A program made the position numbers and the translations under genes. 36,721 nucleotides of DNA from the NCBI GenBank assembly GCA_002393195.1, contig DGIK01000027.1:19544-56264 (forward strand). Reading direction: 5' to 3'. Below the pieces are notes generated by a model. The model was not told the origin of the DNA. It saw only the letters and a list, made by a program, of their open reading frames with translations, and made no database searches. Below are positions 14,790-23,704 of this stretch, piece by piece. The DNA comes from Bacteroidales bacterium UBA3824 (GTDB lineage Bacteria; Bacteroidota; Bacteroidia; Bacteroidales; UBA3824). Position 1 is the first letter of the stretch, and every line of letters begins with the position of its first letter.

Positions 14790-15690
14790 CCGCATTTTTC
14801 CCCTCTCCTTATTATATATAGTGTGGCTGCTGATTGCTTCGTGCAGCGGCGGCGAGATTGCGCCCGCAATGGTGGCTACGTATTTGGGCGACGACGGCAA
14901 TGAGCGCGAGATGGATGTTTTTGTTGATAGTAGTTATAATCATTATTTTTATAGCAACTATACCAACAGCCCCCGACCCGCCATTCTCTACTTCCACGGC
15001 GGCAGCTGGATAAGCGGCTCACGCGCCAAGATTCACCAACGATACCGAGAGCCGATGTTGCAAAGGCTTGTAGAAAAAGGTTTCATTGTTTTTTCTGTTG
15101 ATTATAGGCTCGTCGGGCTTGGGCGCGGACACCTCAACGGCGCGGTGTCGGATTGCAAGGCAGCGTTGTCTTACGTCGTTGATAATGCTGCTACATTGGG
15201 CGTCGATACGTCGCGTATAGGTCTGTGGGGCTCGTCGGCGGGGGCGCATTTGGCTATGATGACTATTTTTGCCGATACGGCTACGGCGCGGCGGGTGAGG
15301 TTTTTGATTGACGATTTTGGACCTGTTGACATTCACAAAATGTTTTCGGAAGTGCCGGAGTGGGGTAGGGAGCTGATTTCTGACATTGTTTTTGATATTG
15401 ACGGCAAGAGCCTCGTGCAGTTTGATTCGTTGACCTCCGTATATTCTCCTATTAATTATAATACCAATATCCCTGTGCTCATCTTCCACGGCGAAGACGA
15501 CAATGTTGTTGACATCTCACAATCACGGATGCTTTATAGCAAATTACTGACTAATAGCAAGTTAGTCTCCTTCACCAGCAACGGACACGGCTTGAAGAAT
15601 CTTGATGATACCCAATTGAAAATGTATATGGAAACCTTTGAAGAGTTCGTGGATGGCATTTGGAGCGCGGACGTCTCGTCCGCTAAATAG
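14776..15690 (+). CDS. Alpha/beta-hydrolase lipoprotein (esterase/lipase-like)
   Basis: A 304-residue hydrolase of the carboxylesterase (BD-FAE/HSL-like) type with lipobox LIASC (C23). The oxyanion HGG lies at 74-76, the nucleophile elbow GSSAG puts Ser at 154, the acid is in GEDDNVV (D241 or D242) and the base is H271 in NGHGL, a full catalytic set. The natural substrate is unknown; sugar acetyl esters are a common target of such exported enzymes. The last nine residues (WSADVSSAK) are encoded by the first copy of a palindromic direct repeat that continues past the stop, so the original C-terminus was probably altered by the repeat. Confidence 0.85.
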   Translation: MTNSDRIFPLSLLYIVWLLIASCSGGEIAPAMVATYLGDDGNEREMDVFVDSSYNHYFYSNYTNSPRPAILYFHGGSWISGSRAKIHQRYREPMLQRLVEKGFIVFSVDYRLVGLGRGHLNGAVSDCKAALSYVVDNAATLGVDTSRIGLWGSSAGAHLAMMTIFADTATARRVRFLIDDFGPVDIHKMFSEVPEWGRELISDIVFDIDGKSLVQFDSLTSVYSPINYNTNIPVLIFHGEDDNVVDISQSRMLYSKLLTNSKLVSFTSNGHGLKNLDDTQLKMYMETFEEFVDGIWSADVSSAK

Positions 15691-15724
15691 TTAGTTGGAG
15701 TGCGGACGTCTCGTCCGCCAAATA
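15661..15724. repeat. Two direct copies of a palindromic GC-rich repeat
   Basis: A 29-nt unit (15661-15689) recurs at 15696-15724 with two changes, period 35. Each copy contains GCGGACG-TCT-CGTCCGC (15667-15683; 15702-15718), a perfect 7-bp-arm palindrome. The first copy forms the end of the esterase gene. The element lies between the ends of the esterase (+) and SRP RNA (-) transcripts, where its hairpins could limit read-through. Confidence 0.85.
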
Positions 15725-15759
15725 ATTTTAAGCATCCTTCACGTATAGATACAAAAAAT

Positions 15760-15857
15760 GGAGCAAGCTCCTTGAGACGCACCGCTACAACCGCTTATCC
15801 TTGCTTACTTCCGCACCTGGGGAGGTTCGCAGGAGCTGGTCGTTCAAGACTTACTCC
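15760..15857 (-). ncRNA. ffs: Signal recognition particle RNA (4.5S-type, ffs)
   Basis: Read on the minus strand, the hallmark apical domain CCAGGTGCGGAAGTAAGCA is present: a GGAA tetraloop on TGC/GTA pairs, flanked by the conserved CAGG and AAGCA internal loop that binds the M domain of Ffh. The ends pair as GGAGTAAG (15857-15850) with CTTGCTCC (15767-15760), allowing one wobble, giving a hairpin RNA of about 98 nt. Six Ts follow (15758-15753). A full promoter precedes it. The RNA and Ffh target membrane proteins cotranslationally. Any open frame across this stretch is spurious. Confidence 0.9.
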
Positions 15858-15862
15858 GACTG

Positions 15863-15893
15863 CAAAGGTAGAAACAATTTCTAACATACCAAA
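15863..15893 (-). promoter_or_regulatory. Promoter of the SRP RNA
   Basis: On the minus strand, TTTG (15893-15890), a 19-nt gap and TACCTTTG (15870-15863) match the consensus exactly. The predicted start is close to the GGAG 5' end of the RNA. The next 110 bases up to 16003 are a strongly AT-rich spacer with no gene seen. Confidence 0.85.
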
Positions 15894-16003
15894 CTTTTTT
15901 GCGATTTTTTTTATAAAAATTTTTTTTTCGTTTTTATATTACTGTATTACAGATTATTATGAAAAAAAAATTTTTTCTTATAGTATAATATAAATAATTG
16001 TTT

Positions 16004-16011
16004 TATCTTTG
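16004..16011 (+). promoter_or_regulatory. Promoter box of the DUF4199-glycosyltransferase operon
   Basis: TATCTTTG, a full TAnnTTTG match, lies 29 nt before the ATG at 16041, following the AT-rich spacer. Confidence 0.75.
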
Positions 16012-16040
16012 TAAGGTTAAACAAGCAAGATTGACATCGA

Positions 16041-16571
16041 ATGATAAGCGAAAACAGCCACCTTTATTGGTCGAAGTCGCTGTACTGGGGGCTCGAAATA
16101 GGGGTTGACATAGTGTTGTACTGCATTGTGGCGCAGTGGTGGTGGGACAGGCCGTTTGACGTATTGGGCTTTGTGCCATATATGATAATATCCATCTGCA
16201 TCTGTCTGTGCCATAGGGAGTTGGCAAAATTGGATCCGAAGATTAGTTTTGCGGAGCTTCTGCTTGCGGGTGTGTGCGCCGGAGCGTCTGGCTCGCTGAT
16301 TGTGGATTTGTATGCAGCGATATACGTGAAGGCATACGACCCCGCCTATATGGAACAGATGGTGCAGCAGTCGGTGGAGCTCGCCTCGCAGATGGGCTAT
16401 GCCGACGGCGACATTGCGGAGAGTGCGCGCAACGTGTTTGTGCCGGTGCTGATGTTCACTACGACATTTGTATATATAATTGTGTCGCTGATAATGTCGG
16501 CTTTTGGCGCGTTTTTGGTCAATCTCCGCAAACGACAAAACAATGGCAACAACAGCAAGCAACAACAATAA
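16041..16571 (+). CDS. DUF4199-like integral membrane protein
   Basis: A 176-residue protein with four hydrophobic helices (about 12-30, 42-58, 72-92, 132-158) and an extracytoplasmic or cytoplasmic loop rich in acidic residues between helices 3 and 4. Size and pattern resemble DUF4199 proteins of Bacteroidota, which often precede a family 2 glycosyltransferase as here (3 bases between stop and start). A role in presenting or flipping a lipid-linked sugar is only a guess from context. The C-terminal tail is basic and glutamine/asparagine-rich (RKRQNNGNNSKQQQ). Confidence 0.72.
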   Translation: MISENSHLYWSKSLYWGLEIGVDIVLYCIVAQWWWDRPFDVLGFVPYMIISICICLCHRELAKLDPKISFAELLLAGVCAGASGSLIVDLYAAIYVKAYDPAYMEQMVQQSVELASQMGYADGDIAESARNVFVPVLMFTTTFVYIIVSLIMSAFGAFLVNLRKRQNNGNNSKQQQ

Positions 16572-16574
16572 AAA

Positions 16575-17516
16575 ATGGACATATCAGTAATCGTACCAGT
16601 ATATAATGAGGACGAATCCATCGGCGAACTCCGCGAGTGGATAGCCCGGGTGATGCAGGACAATAATTTCAGTTATGAGATTATAATGGTAGATGACGGC
16701 AGCACCGATAGTTCGTGGAAGAAGATAGAGCAGATGGGCGAGGAGGATCACCGTGTGAAGGGCATCAAATTTCGCCGCAACTATGGCAAATCGGCGGCGT
16801 TGAACGAGGGATTCCGCGCAGCGCAGGGCGACGTGGTAATCACTATGGACGCCGACCTCCAGGACTCCCCCGACGAAATTCCGGAGCTTTACCGAATGAT
16901 TACCGAAGACAAGTACGACGTAGTGTCGGGCTGGAAGAAGAAGCGGTACGACCCGCTCTCCAAGACCATCCCGACCAAGCTTTTCAACGCCGTAACGAGG
17001 TGGTTTTCGGGCATCAAGCTCCACGACTTCAATTGCGGACTCAAGGCGTACCGCAACACCGTGGTCAAGAGCGTGGAAGTATATGGCGATATGCACCGCT
17101 ACATACCCGTGCTCGCCAAGCAGGCGGGATTCAAGAGGATAGGGGAGAAGGTGGTGCAGCATCAGGCGCGGAAATACGGCGTCACCAAATTCGGCATGGA
17201 GAGGTTTATGAACGGATTCCTCGACCTATTGACGGTGAACATCGTGCTGAAGTTTGGCAAAAGCCCTATGCACATCTTCGGCTTGATAGGCACATTGAGC
17301 TTCCTCGTTGGATTCGGCATTTTGGCGTACCTGAGCATCGCCAAGATATTCTGGAACCAATGGAAGATGACTGACAGGCCGTTGTTTTACTTCGGACTGT
17401 TGACTATAATATTTGGCACGCAACTATTCCTGACGGGCTTTGTGAGCGAGCTTGTGGCGCGGTCGTCGTCCGACAGGAATACATACATAATAGAAAAAAA
17501 GTCGCAGCTCGATTGA
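16575..17516 (+). CDS. Family 2 glycosyltransferase, polyprenyl-phosphate type (DPM1/GtrB-like)
   Basis: A 313-residue enzyme expected to move a sugar from a nucleotide donor to polyprenyl phosphate on the cytoplasmic face. The GT-A domain spans 1-225: VIVPVYNEDESI, VDDGSTD (40-45) for the nucleotide, and MDADLQD (D92, D94) for the metal. Two C-terminal membrane helices (about 232-255 and 270-298) are typical of GtrB-like proteins. Operon with the preceding membrane protein. The sugar cannot be told; glucose, mannose or aminoarabinose relatives share this layout. Confidence 0.88.
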   Translation: MDISVIVPVYNEDESIGELREWIARVMQDNNFSYEIIMVDDGSTDSSWKKIEQMGEEDHRVKGIKFRRNYGKSAALNEGFRAAQGDVVITMDADLQDSPDEIPELYRMITEDKYDVVSGWKKKRYDPLSKTIPTKLFNAVTRWFSGIKLHDFNCGLKAYRNTVVKSVEVYGDMHRYIPVLAKQAGFKRIGEKVVQHQARKYGVTKFGMERFMNGFLDLLTVNIVLKFGKSPMHIFGLIGTLSFLVGFGILAYLSIAKIFWNQWKMTDRPLFYFGLLTIIFGTQLFLTGFVSELVARSSSDRNTYIIEKKSQLD

Positions 17517-17586
17517 CGTAAGTCGGCTGTTTGGTATTTTTTTTGCTATCAATACGAGTAATCAAACCATCAAATTCTATCGAAAT

Positions 17587-19386
17587 ATGGCAGCGTTTAG
17601 CGACGAAAAATCACAGAAATCAATCAAGGAGATTATCCTTGTGTTTTCTGACATAGACGTGAAAATCACCGCGTTGACGGAGTGTTCGGCGGAGGACTTC
17701 CTCTCGTTGAACAATTACCTGAAGAAGTTTTACCAGGACGCCAAGGTAATCTCCGGACAGACCGAACAGATATACGACATCATTGCCGGCAATCAGCACG
17801 ACAAGTTTTTTGAGGAGCTGCTCAATGTGCAGTACTCCCTCAATAGCCGCATCAATATGTTCAAAAACAAGATCTTGAAGAGCATTCGAGGCTTGGAGAA
17901 GATGTTGACGTCGTTGAACTTGGTATTTGTCCCCTTGAAAAACTTCAACCTCAACATCCTGACCCTCAACTTCCTGCTCGTGAACTTGAAGCTCAATGTG
18001 GCGTATTCCAGCGACCCAAAGCTCAGCTGCATTGCCGAGTACATAGATTGGATAACGGCAGAAATCAACAAACTGAAAATGATTCTGCCCAAAATATCCG
18101 AATCGCTCCTGATGGTCAAGAATGTAACGCGCCTTTCGTCGGGCAAACTCATCGAAATCCGCAAGAAAAACATCCTCGACATCGACCGTGTTACCGGGCA
18201 AATCAATGATTCTGTACTCCTGCTCAAGGAGAAGCAGACCGAGGCGGCGCGCAAGATGCCTGAGCTCACCAAGCGCACGCAGAGCTATTTTGATAGCGTC
18301 AACAAGATTATTATGAACCTCCAATACCACGACATCATCCGTCAGAAGATGGAGCACGTGCAGGAGACCCACAAGAATATCATCAAGGAGCTTTCTGCCC
18401 TCGACCTCAAGACCGACGAATCGGGCAAGATAGACCTCAGCGAGCAGGCGCAGCAATTCTTGCAGATACGCGACATCGCCGGCGTACAGGTAGCTCAGCT
18501 CATCAATACCAACAAGGAGTACCAGAAGGCTTTTGCCGTGATTATGCGCAAATTCTGGGACATCAGCGAGGATATGAGCGTAATATCGCAGCTCAGCAAC
18601 GAGTTTGTAGGCGACAACGACCTTACCGACAGCTATTACAAGGACGTGCAAGACCGTCTGCGCGGCACCACCACCGTACTCAAACGCCTTATCAGCGCCA
18701 ACGAGGACTTCGGCAACGAGATTGACATCATATCTTCCACCATCGAGGAAAAGCAGGAGCGCGTCCACGAAATCAAGACACTCTACGACGGCATCAACGA
18801 GCGTGTGGAGACCATCCTCTCCAACATCGCCGAGAGCACTTCGGGCGACAGCCTTTCAAGAATCACCGGCGAGGTAACTCAACTCGTGGACACCATTTCC
18901 GAAAACCTCAATGACGTCGTGCTGTTCTTCAGCCAGGCGCAGAATATCAGCAAGAAGCTCCAGGAAATCAACCACGAGGATTCTGAAAACGAAATCTCCG
19001 CCAACCTGCGCAGCATTTCCAGCAGGATTTCGCAATTGTTGCTCTCCATAGAGGATCACAATCAGAAGATAGAGCAGATACTCACCAACAATTCCAAACT
19101 GAGCCTCAACCTCAGCAGCGAAATCAAATCGTCGGTGGAGCAGGTGAAATATTACGACTTCTTTGAGAAGATAATGCTCGAAATCGTTACGGAACTCAAC
19201 AACATCTACTCCAAGCTCGACAACAACACCATCAGCGTACTCCGCAACAACAAGGCAGACAACCTCAAGACCCTCGAGGAGCGTTACACGATGGAGAGCG
19301 AGCGCATCATCCATCAACAAGCCATCGGCGAGGACGTTGACCTCGAAGACGATTCCGACGACGACAACGATGTAGAATTCTTCTAA
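17587..19386 (+). CDS. Long coiled-coil protein of unknown function with chemotaxis-like motif
   Basis: A 599-residue soluble protein, almost wholly helical, without signal peptide or membrane segment. Around residues 243-258 it has NLQYHDIIRQKMEHV, like the LQFQDIxRQ/LEHV helix of CheZ-type and receptor-like signalling proteins; a second related stretch (VKYYDFFEKIMLEIV) lies near residue 520. The last 17 residues are highly acidic and end DVEFF, reminiscent of the acidic-aromatic C-terminal peptide by which CheZ binds CheY. No che genes are nearby, so a response-regulator link is a hypothesis. The gene is monocistronic, with a strong terminator after it. Confidence 0.6.
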   Translation: MAAFSDEKSQKSIKEIILVFSDIDVKITALTECSAEDFLSLNNYLKKFYQDAKVISGQTEQIYDIIAGNQHDKFFEELLNVQYSLNSRINMFKNKILKSIRGLEKMLTSLNLVFVPLKNFNLNILTLNFLLVNLKLNVAYSSDPKLSCIAEYIDWITAEINKLKMILPKISESLLMVKNVTRLSSGKLIEIRKKNILDIDRVTGQINDSVLLLKEKQTEAARKMPELTKRTQSYFDSVNKIIMNLQYHDIIRQKMEHVQETHKNIIKELSALDLKTDESGKIDLSEQAQQFLQIRDIAGVQVAQLINTNKEYQKAFAVIMRKFWDISEDMSVISQLSNEFVGDNDLTDSYYKDVQDRLRGTTTVLKRLISANEDFGNEIDIISSTIEEKQERVHEIKTLYDGINERVETILSNIAESTSGDSLSRITGEVTQLVDTISENLNDVVLFFSQAQNISKKLQEINHEDSENEISANLRSISSRISQLLLSIEDHNQKIEQILTNNSKLSLNLSSEIKSSVEQVKYYDFFEKIMLEIVTELNNIYSKLDNNTISVLRNNKADNLKTLEERYTMESERIIHQQAIGEDVDLEDDSDDDNDVEFF

Positions 19387-19411
19387 TTGTGATTGACTAA
19401 TCGATAAACTA

Positions 19412-19453
19412 AACGCCGCGTAATGCAGTCAATAAGCATTACGCGGCGTTTTT
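19412..19453. terminator. Strong, probably bidirectional terminator
   Basis: A perfect 15-bp GC-rich stem (AACGCCGCGTAATGC 19412-19426 with GCATTACGCGGCGTT 19436-19450) has a 9-nt loop and Ts to 19453. It sits between the convergent coiled-coil (+) and beta-galactosidase (-) genes; the minus side has only a short T stretch. Confidence 0.92.
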
Positions 19454-19488
19454 GTATTGGGATTGCTTTAACAAATATCTGCAACCGC

Positions 19489-22320
19489 TTATTTAATCGA
19501 AATCTTGTCTTCCTTGAGACCGTCACTTTTTGCGGTGAGAGTGATTGTGCCTGGCTTGCCGTTGGTCTTGATTACAACGAGAGCCTTGCCGGAGAATAGG
19601 CTGCGGCTGTATTGGGCGGCGGGGATGCGCTCGCCAACAGTGCCAAGGTCGGTGTTTGGCTCGTCCCATTGTGATGACTTGCGGATTTTTTTGCCGACGT
19701 AATAGACCGTGTTGACGCCTTGTTTGAGGATTTTGCGGTCGAGAGAATACTCCTGCGGCGCGTCGCGCTTGATTTTGGAGGCGATTTTAGTGCCGTTGAT
19801 GTAGATGTCCTGATCGAGAAGTATGCTCTTGGAATAGAGCGTAAATGCAGCATTGTCAGCGAAATCCTCGATATTGAACTCCGCCTTCACCACGAGCAAT
19901 GTGTCGTGATAATAATCCCAACGCTCCTTGCGGTCATAGACGAGCGGTGTGCGCCAGTCGGATGCGTTGGCGGCTGCAATTTCCGATTGCCAATTGTTGA
20001 GGTCTTTTACGGTGATTTCTTGCAAAGCGTTGATTTTCACACCAAATGCACGCTCGTATTCGCGGTCGTTTTCGAGACAGGAAGGGTCGCCGTTGCCAAC
20101 GCCGATTATCTCTCCGGGACCTGAAATAGAGAATGTTACCTTGTTGTTGGCGTCGGGGACGGCAATGTCCTTGCTGTCTTTGGCTTCTACGGTAACGAGG
20201 ATTATGTCGTCCGTTTTCTTGTCGAAGGTGGTTTTGTTGGCTGTCAACTGCAATCTATTGGCGGCGTCGGACGTCGTTACAACTTCTTGAGCCACTACTG
20301 CGCCCTTGCGGTAGCCCTTCACCGTGATTGAGCCGGGCTGATATTTCACCTTCCAAGAGCAATGTCCGTATTTGCTAACTTTTTGACGGCCAGCGGATTT
20401 CTTATTGACAATGAGTTCCACTTCGTCGCAATTGGAATATGCCCAAACATCTATTTGCTCCTTTTCGTGTCCCTTGTGATTCCAGTGCGGAAGTACGTGA
20501 ACCATAGGCTTTTCGGTGCTGTTTGCCAAGATGTAATACGCCGCGTCCTTGGGGAATCCGCATTGGTCGAGAATGCCAAAATAACTTCCGTTGGCGGGGT
20601 AGGAGAATGGTGTGGGTTCGCCGCGATAGTCGAAGCCCGTCCAATAAAACAGACCCGCCATCCATTCTTGCTCCATGCAAAATTTGTAGCCGCGCTCTAT
20701 CGACGTGCCGCCTGCGCGGTCAAACTGCGGTATGTGGCAGTTGGCGGAATCGGCGCGATAGATGCCCCTCGTGCCGCAGCCGGAAGTTTCTTCGGTGAGC
20801 CAGCCCGGTTGGTGGAGATGTTTTTCGCGATATTTGGGTATGTCGCACTGTGCCAAATAGTTGAAGCCCATCAATTCTATGCTTTCTGACGAACCATAGC
20901 CACAGCCGCCGCTCACTGCCACGGTGTACATGCGGGTGGAATCGATGGTTTTGGCGTAGGCTTGTATGGTGCGCGTGATGCGCTCGCCGTAGATGTTGGA
21001 TTCTATCTGCCATTCTTCGTTGCCAACGCTCCACGCAATGATGCAGGGATGGTTGCGGTCGCGCTCAATCATACGGCGGAGTTGCGATTTGTGGTAATCG
21101 TTGATGCCTTCGAGCCTCGTCTCTTCCAAAATCAACATTCCGAGCGAATCGCAGGCGTCGAGCAAATCCACATTGACGGGGTTGTGCGAGGTGCGGATGG
21201 CATTGAAGCCCCACGATTTCAACATCTTGACTCTCTCTATCTGCAACGGTTTTGTAACGGCGCAGCCCACTCCGGCAAAATCCTGATGATTGTTGGCGCC
21301 GACTATTTTGAGGTGTTTGCCGTTGATGAAGAAGCCCTTGTCGCTGGTGAATTCCACTGTGCGGAATCCGATGCGCGTGGAGGTCTTGTCGATGGTTTTT
21401 CCGTCCGAATTGACGGCTATTTCCACCGTATAAAGGGTGGGGGAGGACGGCGACCACAATTCTATGTTGTTGACCTTCAATTGCTTGAAGTAGTCGTGGT
21501 TGTAATTGCTCCTGATTTCGTATTCGGGGATTTCCATCGTGGCGATTGCCTTATTTTGGTTGTCTTTGATAGATACCGAGAGGGCGACCTTGTGTTTGTT
21601 GAGGTCTTCATTAAGCACGTTGACGCGGATGTCAACGTCGGCGTTTTTGCCGTTGATGTTGGTGGTAACGAACACGCCGTCCTTGGCGATATGCACGGGA
21701 TTGGTCTTGACGAGCCAGACGTTGCGGTAGATGCCCGCGCCTTCGTAAAACCAGCCTTCTTCGAGGGTTGCGTCGGCTTTTACGGCAATTACGTTGTCGC
21801 CGCCGTAGTTGATGTAGTCGGTGATGTCGTACTGGAAATCGAGGTAGCCGCTCTGCTCGTTGCCGAGGTAGAAGCCGTTGATCCATACCTCCGAATTGCG
21901 GAATACGCCCTCAAACAGCAGCGAAATTTTCTTGCCGAGGTCGCTCTGCGGGATATTGAGGTGCTTGCGATACCATCCGATGGAGTTTTCGGGGTATCGG
22001 TAGCCGACAGTCTTGTAGCCGTGGCTGTGGCTCGCGTCGGGGGCAAATGGCACTTCTACCGCCCAATCGTGCGGCAGATTGACGTTGCGCCAATAACGGT
22101 CGTCGAAGTCGGTGGCGGTTGCGCCGTCGCCATAGCCGGTCTTGGTGAGGTAGTTGAAGTAGCGCGTGCCGGTCATAAAATTCTTCTCGAAAGACAGTGC
22201 GTGTCCGAGCGAGAATTTCCAGTCGGCATTGAGCAATGTGGTCTGACGCTGCGCACGTGTGGATATCGCTGCGCACAACATCGCCAAAATGATTGCAAAA
22301 TTGAATATAAATCTTTTCAT
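19489..22320 (-). CDS. GH2 beta-galactosidase, exported
   Basis: A 943-residue glycoside hydrolase family 2 enzyme with signal peptide (cleavage after STRAQ or nearby). Order: GH2 sugar-binding domain (about 30-210; GWYRKHLNIP, NSEVWINGFYLG), Ig-like domain (215-320), TIM barrel (325-610), DUF4982-type domain (about 640-710), and C-terminal Ig-like fold. The acid/base is E435 in SVGNEEW; the nucleophile is E511 (or E510) in LTEETSG. GLFYWTGFDYRGEPTPF closes the barrel. The final Ig domain appears split by a beta-rich segment (about 770-895), a galactose-binding-like insertion. Substrate is probably a beta-galactoside of plant or mucin origin. It has its own promoter. Confidence 0.92.
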   Translation of the reverse strand: MKRFIFNFAIILAMLCAAISTRAQRQTTLLNADWKFSLGHALSFEKNFMTGTRYFNYLTKTGYGDGATATDFDDRYWRNVNLPHDWAVEVPFAPDASHSHGYKTVGYRYPENSIGWYRKHLNIPQSDLGKKISLLFEGVFRNSEVWINGFYLGNEQSGYLDFQYDITDYINYGGDNVIAVKADATLEEGWFYEGAGIYRNVWLVKTNPVHIAKDGVFVTTNINGKNADVDIRVNVLNEDLNKHKVALSVSIKDNQNKAIATMEIPEYEIRSNYNHDYFKQLKVNNIELWSPSSPTLYTVEIAVNSDGKTIDKTSTRIGFRTVEFTSDKGFFINGKHLKIVGANNHQDFAGVGCAVTKPLQIERVKMLKSWGFNAIRTSHNPVNVDLLDACDSLGMLILEETRLEGINDYHKSQLRRMIERDRNHPCIIAWSVGNEEWQIESNIYGERITRTIQAYAKTIDSTRMYTVAVSGGCGYGSSESIELMGFNYLAQCDIPKYREKHLHQPGWLTEETSGCGTRGIYRADSANCHIPQFDRAGGTSIERGYKFCMEQEWMAGLFYWTGFDYRGEPTPFSYPANGSYFGILDQCGFPKDAAYYILANSTEKPMVHVLPHWNHKGHEKEQIDVWAYSNCDEVELIVNKKSAGRQKVSKYGHCSWKVKYQPGSITVKGYRKGAVVAQEVVTTSDAANRLQLTANKTTFDKKTDDIILVTVEAKDSKDIAVPDANNKVTFSISGPGEIIGVGNGDPSCLENDREYERAFGVKINALQEITVKDLNNWQSEIAAANASDWRTPLVYDRKERWDYYHDTLLVVKAEFNIEDFADNAAFTLYSKSILLDQDIYINGTKIASKIKRDAPQEYSLDRKILKQGVNTVYYVGKKIRKSSQWDEPNTDLGTVGERIPAAQYSRSLFSGKALVVIKTNGKPGTITLTAKSDGLKEDKISIK

Positions 22321-22369
22321 TGGATTAGAATTATAAATTGTAAAATGTATGGATAATTATTCTCAGCCG

Positions 22370-22377
22370 CAAAGTTA
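22370..22377 (-). promoter_or_regulatory. Promoter box of the beta-galactosidase
   Basis: TAACTTTG followed by CGG on the minus strand, 49 nt before the ATG at 22320. No clear -33 box. Confidence 0.65.
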
Positions 22378-22390
22378 TCAAAATTTTATA

Positions 22391-22434
22391 AAAAAACACA
22401 CAGCTTTTGAAAATATATTCAGAAAACTGTGTGT
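22391..22434 (-). terminator. Terminator of the acyltransferase gene
   Basis: On the minus strand CTGTGTG is preceded by its complement CACACAG-type arm: 22427-22434 pairs with 22396-22403 (8 bp), with further inner pairing (TGAA/TTCA), followed by a T run (22396-22390). It isolates the acyltransferase from the beta-galactosidase. Confidence 0.75.
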
Positions 22435-22461
22435 TGACGCAAAAAAATGATTCAAAAATTT

Positions 22462-23628
22462 TTATTGAGGAATTGCGATTCCTTTCGCATTGAACACCGG
22501 GTTGGCGTATATCTGCATCAGCATCTTGCGCTGCAATGGGATGTCGCCCTCAAATTTTTCGCATTGCTGGTCAAAATATTCTATCGCCTCGTCGTGCTCC
22601 GCGTCGGTGTAGTGGTCAGCAAACTGCTCCGTGCCGGTCAATATGTCGGCGCAGACGTAGTTGATGGGGTAGAGCGTGTAGCCCTTGTAAATCTCCTTGT
22701 CGATGAGTTTTGCGATTTCGTCGTACTGGATGTTTTTGTTGGGGGCTTTGGGCATCATGGCGAGTTGGTCGTTGATGGGCTTGCCGAGGTTTACGGTTAC
22801 GCGCCCCTTCTTCCACGAAAGGCCTTCGCGCATACCAGTAACGTCGTCCACTTTGTTTTTCTTGAAAGTGGTGTCTATCATCTTGTTGTATTGCTCCTTT
22901 ACCTTGTGGACATCCACGGGGTCGTATTCGTAGGAGATGGTCATCGGGACGATGTTGAGGTCGATGAGGCTCTTTACTACGTCGCCTTCTGCCGCCATAT
23001 TGAACATTTTGAGGACGCTGCCCTGTGTCTTGTCGTCGCCGTTTTTGGTGCGTCCCTCGCGCTGGGCTATCCAGATGGACGTCTTGCGGTCGATGATGGT
23101 CTGTCGGATGTATCGCGACTGTATCATCGAACTTACCATCAATTCCTTGACGGAGAGGTTGCGCTTTACTACGAATGTGCGGTTGAGTTTTACCAAGTCG
23201 GTAATCCACGGGAAAATCAGGAGGTTGGACCCGATGGCAATCTCCGATGTCTCCCTGCCCAAGAGCGCAAGGTGCGTGTTGAGTATGGCTGAATCGAGGA
23301 TGATGTCGCGGTGGTTGGACACGATAAGGTATCCTTTTCCTTCGGGGATGTTTTCGAGTCCGTTGAAGGTGACGCCCCTTGTGGTCATCTTCTCTATGCC
23401 CGTTACAAGTACGGCAATAAACTTCCTCTGGAAGTCCTTGACGGTCTTGATGCTACGGAGTTTTTGCTCTGTTTCGGCAACGGGAACATCCGGGAAGAAA
23501 TATCTTACTGTCTTCCTGAATCCCGGCTCCGCAAGCAGCCTTTCTATCGCCGCCGGCACTTCGCTGTCGTTGTATGGCCTTATGTCCTCAAATTCGGTTA
23601 TGTTGGTATCCATATTTATATCCGTCAT
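22462..23628 (-). CDS. PlsB/PlsC-like glycerol-phosphate acyltransferase
   Basis: A 388-residue acyltransferase of the glycerolipid family. Motif I reads SNHRDIILDS (N105, H106, D108, D112), one residue longer than the usual NHxxxxD spacing if D112 is the partner; a glycine-rich IAQREGRTKNG block matches motif III, and VPMTISYEYDP follows as in motif IV. It should attach an acyl group to glycerol-3-phosphate or lysophosphatidate at the inner membrane. Its neighbour gpsA makes glycerol-3-phosphate, which favours the first substrate. No membrane helix is obvious. Start at 23628 lies 16 nt past its promoter box; M6 (23613) is an alternative. Confidence 0.82.
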   Translation of the reverse strand: MTDINMDTNITEFEDIRPYNDSEVPAAIERLLAEPGFRKTVRYFFPDVPVAETEQKLRSIKTVKDFQRKFIAVLVTGIEKMTTRGVTFNGLENIPEGKGYLIVSNHRDIILDSAILNTHLALLGRETSEIAIGSNLLIFPWITDLVKLNRTFVVKRNLSVKELMVSSMIQSRYIRQTIIDRKTSIWIAQREGRTKNGDDKTQGSVLKMFNMAAEGDVVKSLIDLNIVPMTISYEYDPVDVHKVKEQYNKMIDTTFKKNKVDDVTGMREGLSWKKGRVTVNLGKPINDQLAMMPKAPNKNIQYDEIAKLIDKEIYKGYTLYPINYVCADILTGTEQFADHYTDAEHDEAIEYFDQQCEKFEGDIPLQRKMLMQIYANPVFNAKGIAIPQ

Positions 23629-23644
23629 TATGAGTTGTTTGCCG

Positions 23645-23652
23645 CAAAATTA
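23645..23652 (-). promoter_or_regulatory. Promoter box of the acyltransferase gene
   Basis: TAATTTTG followed by C on the minus strand, just upstream of the ATG at 23628, giving a very short leader. Confidence 0.65.
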
Positions 23653-23704
23653 AACAACCTTTTGGATTTAGCAACAATTTTTAGTATAAAAATCTTTAAA
23701 AAAA

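Noticed and set aside
15760..15857. tRNA in the structured intergenic region
   Set aside because: There is no T-loop or anticodon arm; the CAGG/GGAA/AAGCA core identifies SRP RNA.
15700..15993. 97-residue plus-strand ORF
   Set aside because: It runs through the palindromic repeat, the SRP RNA and its promoter, and has no protein-like composition.
20962..22356. 464-residue plus-strand ORF opposite the beta-galactosidase
   Set aside because: It is antisense to a GH2 gene with all catalytic motifs; its valine-rich, motif-free translation is a shadow.
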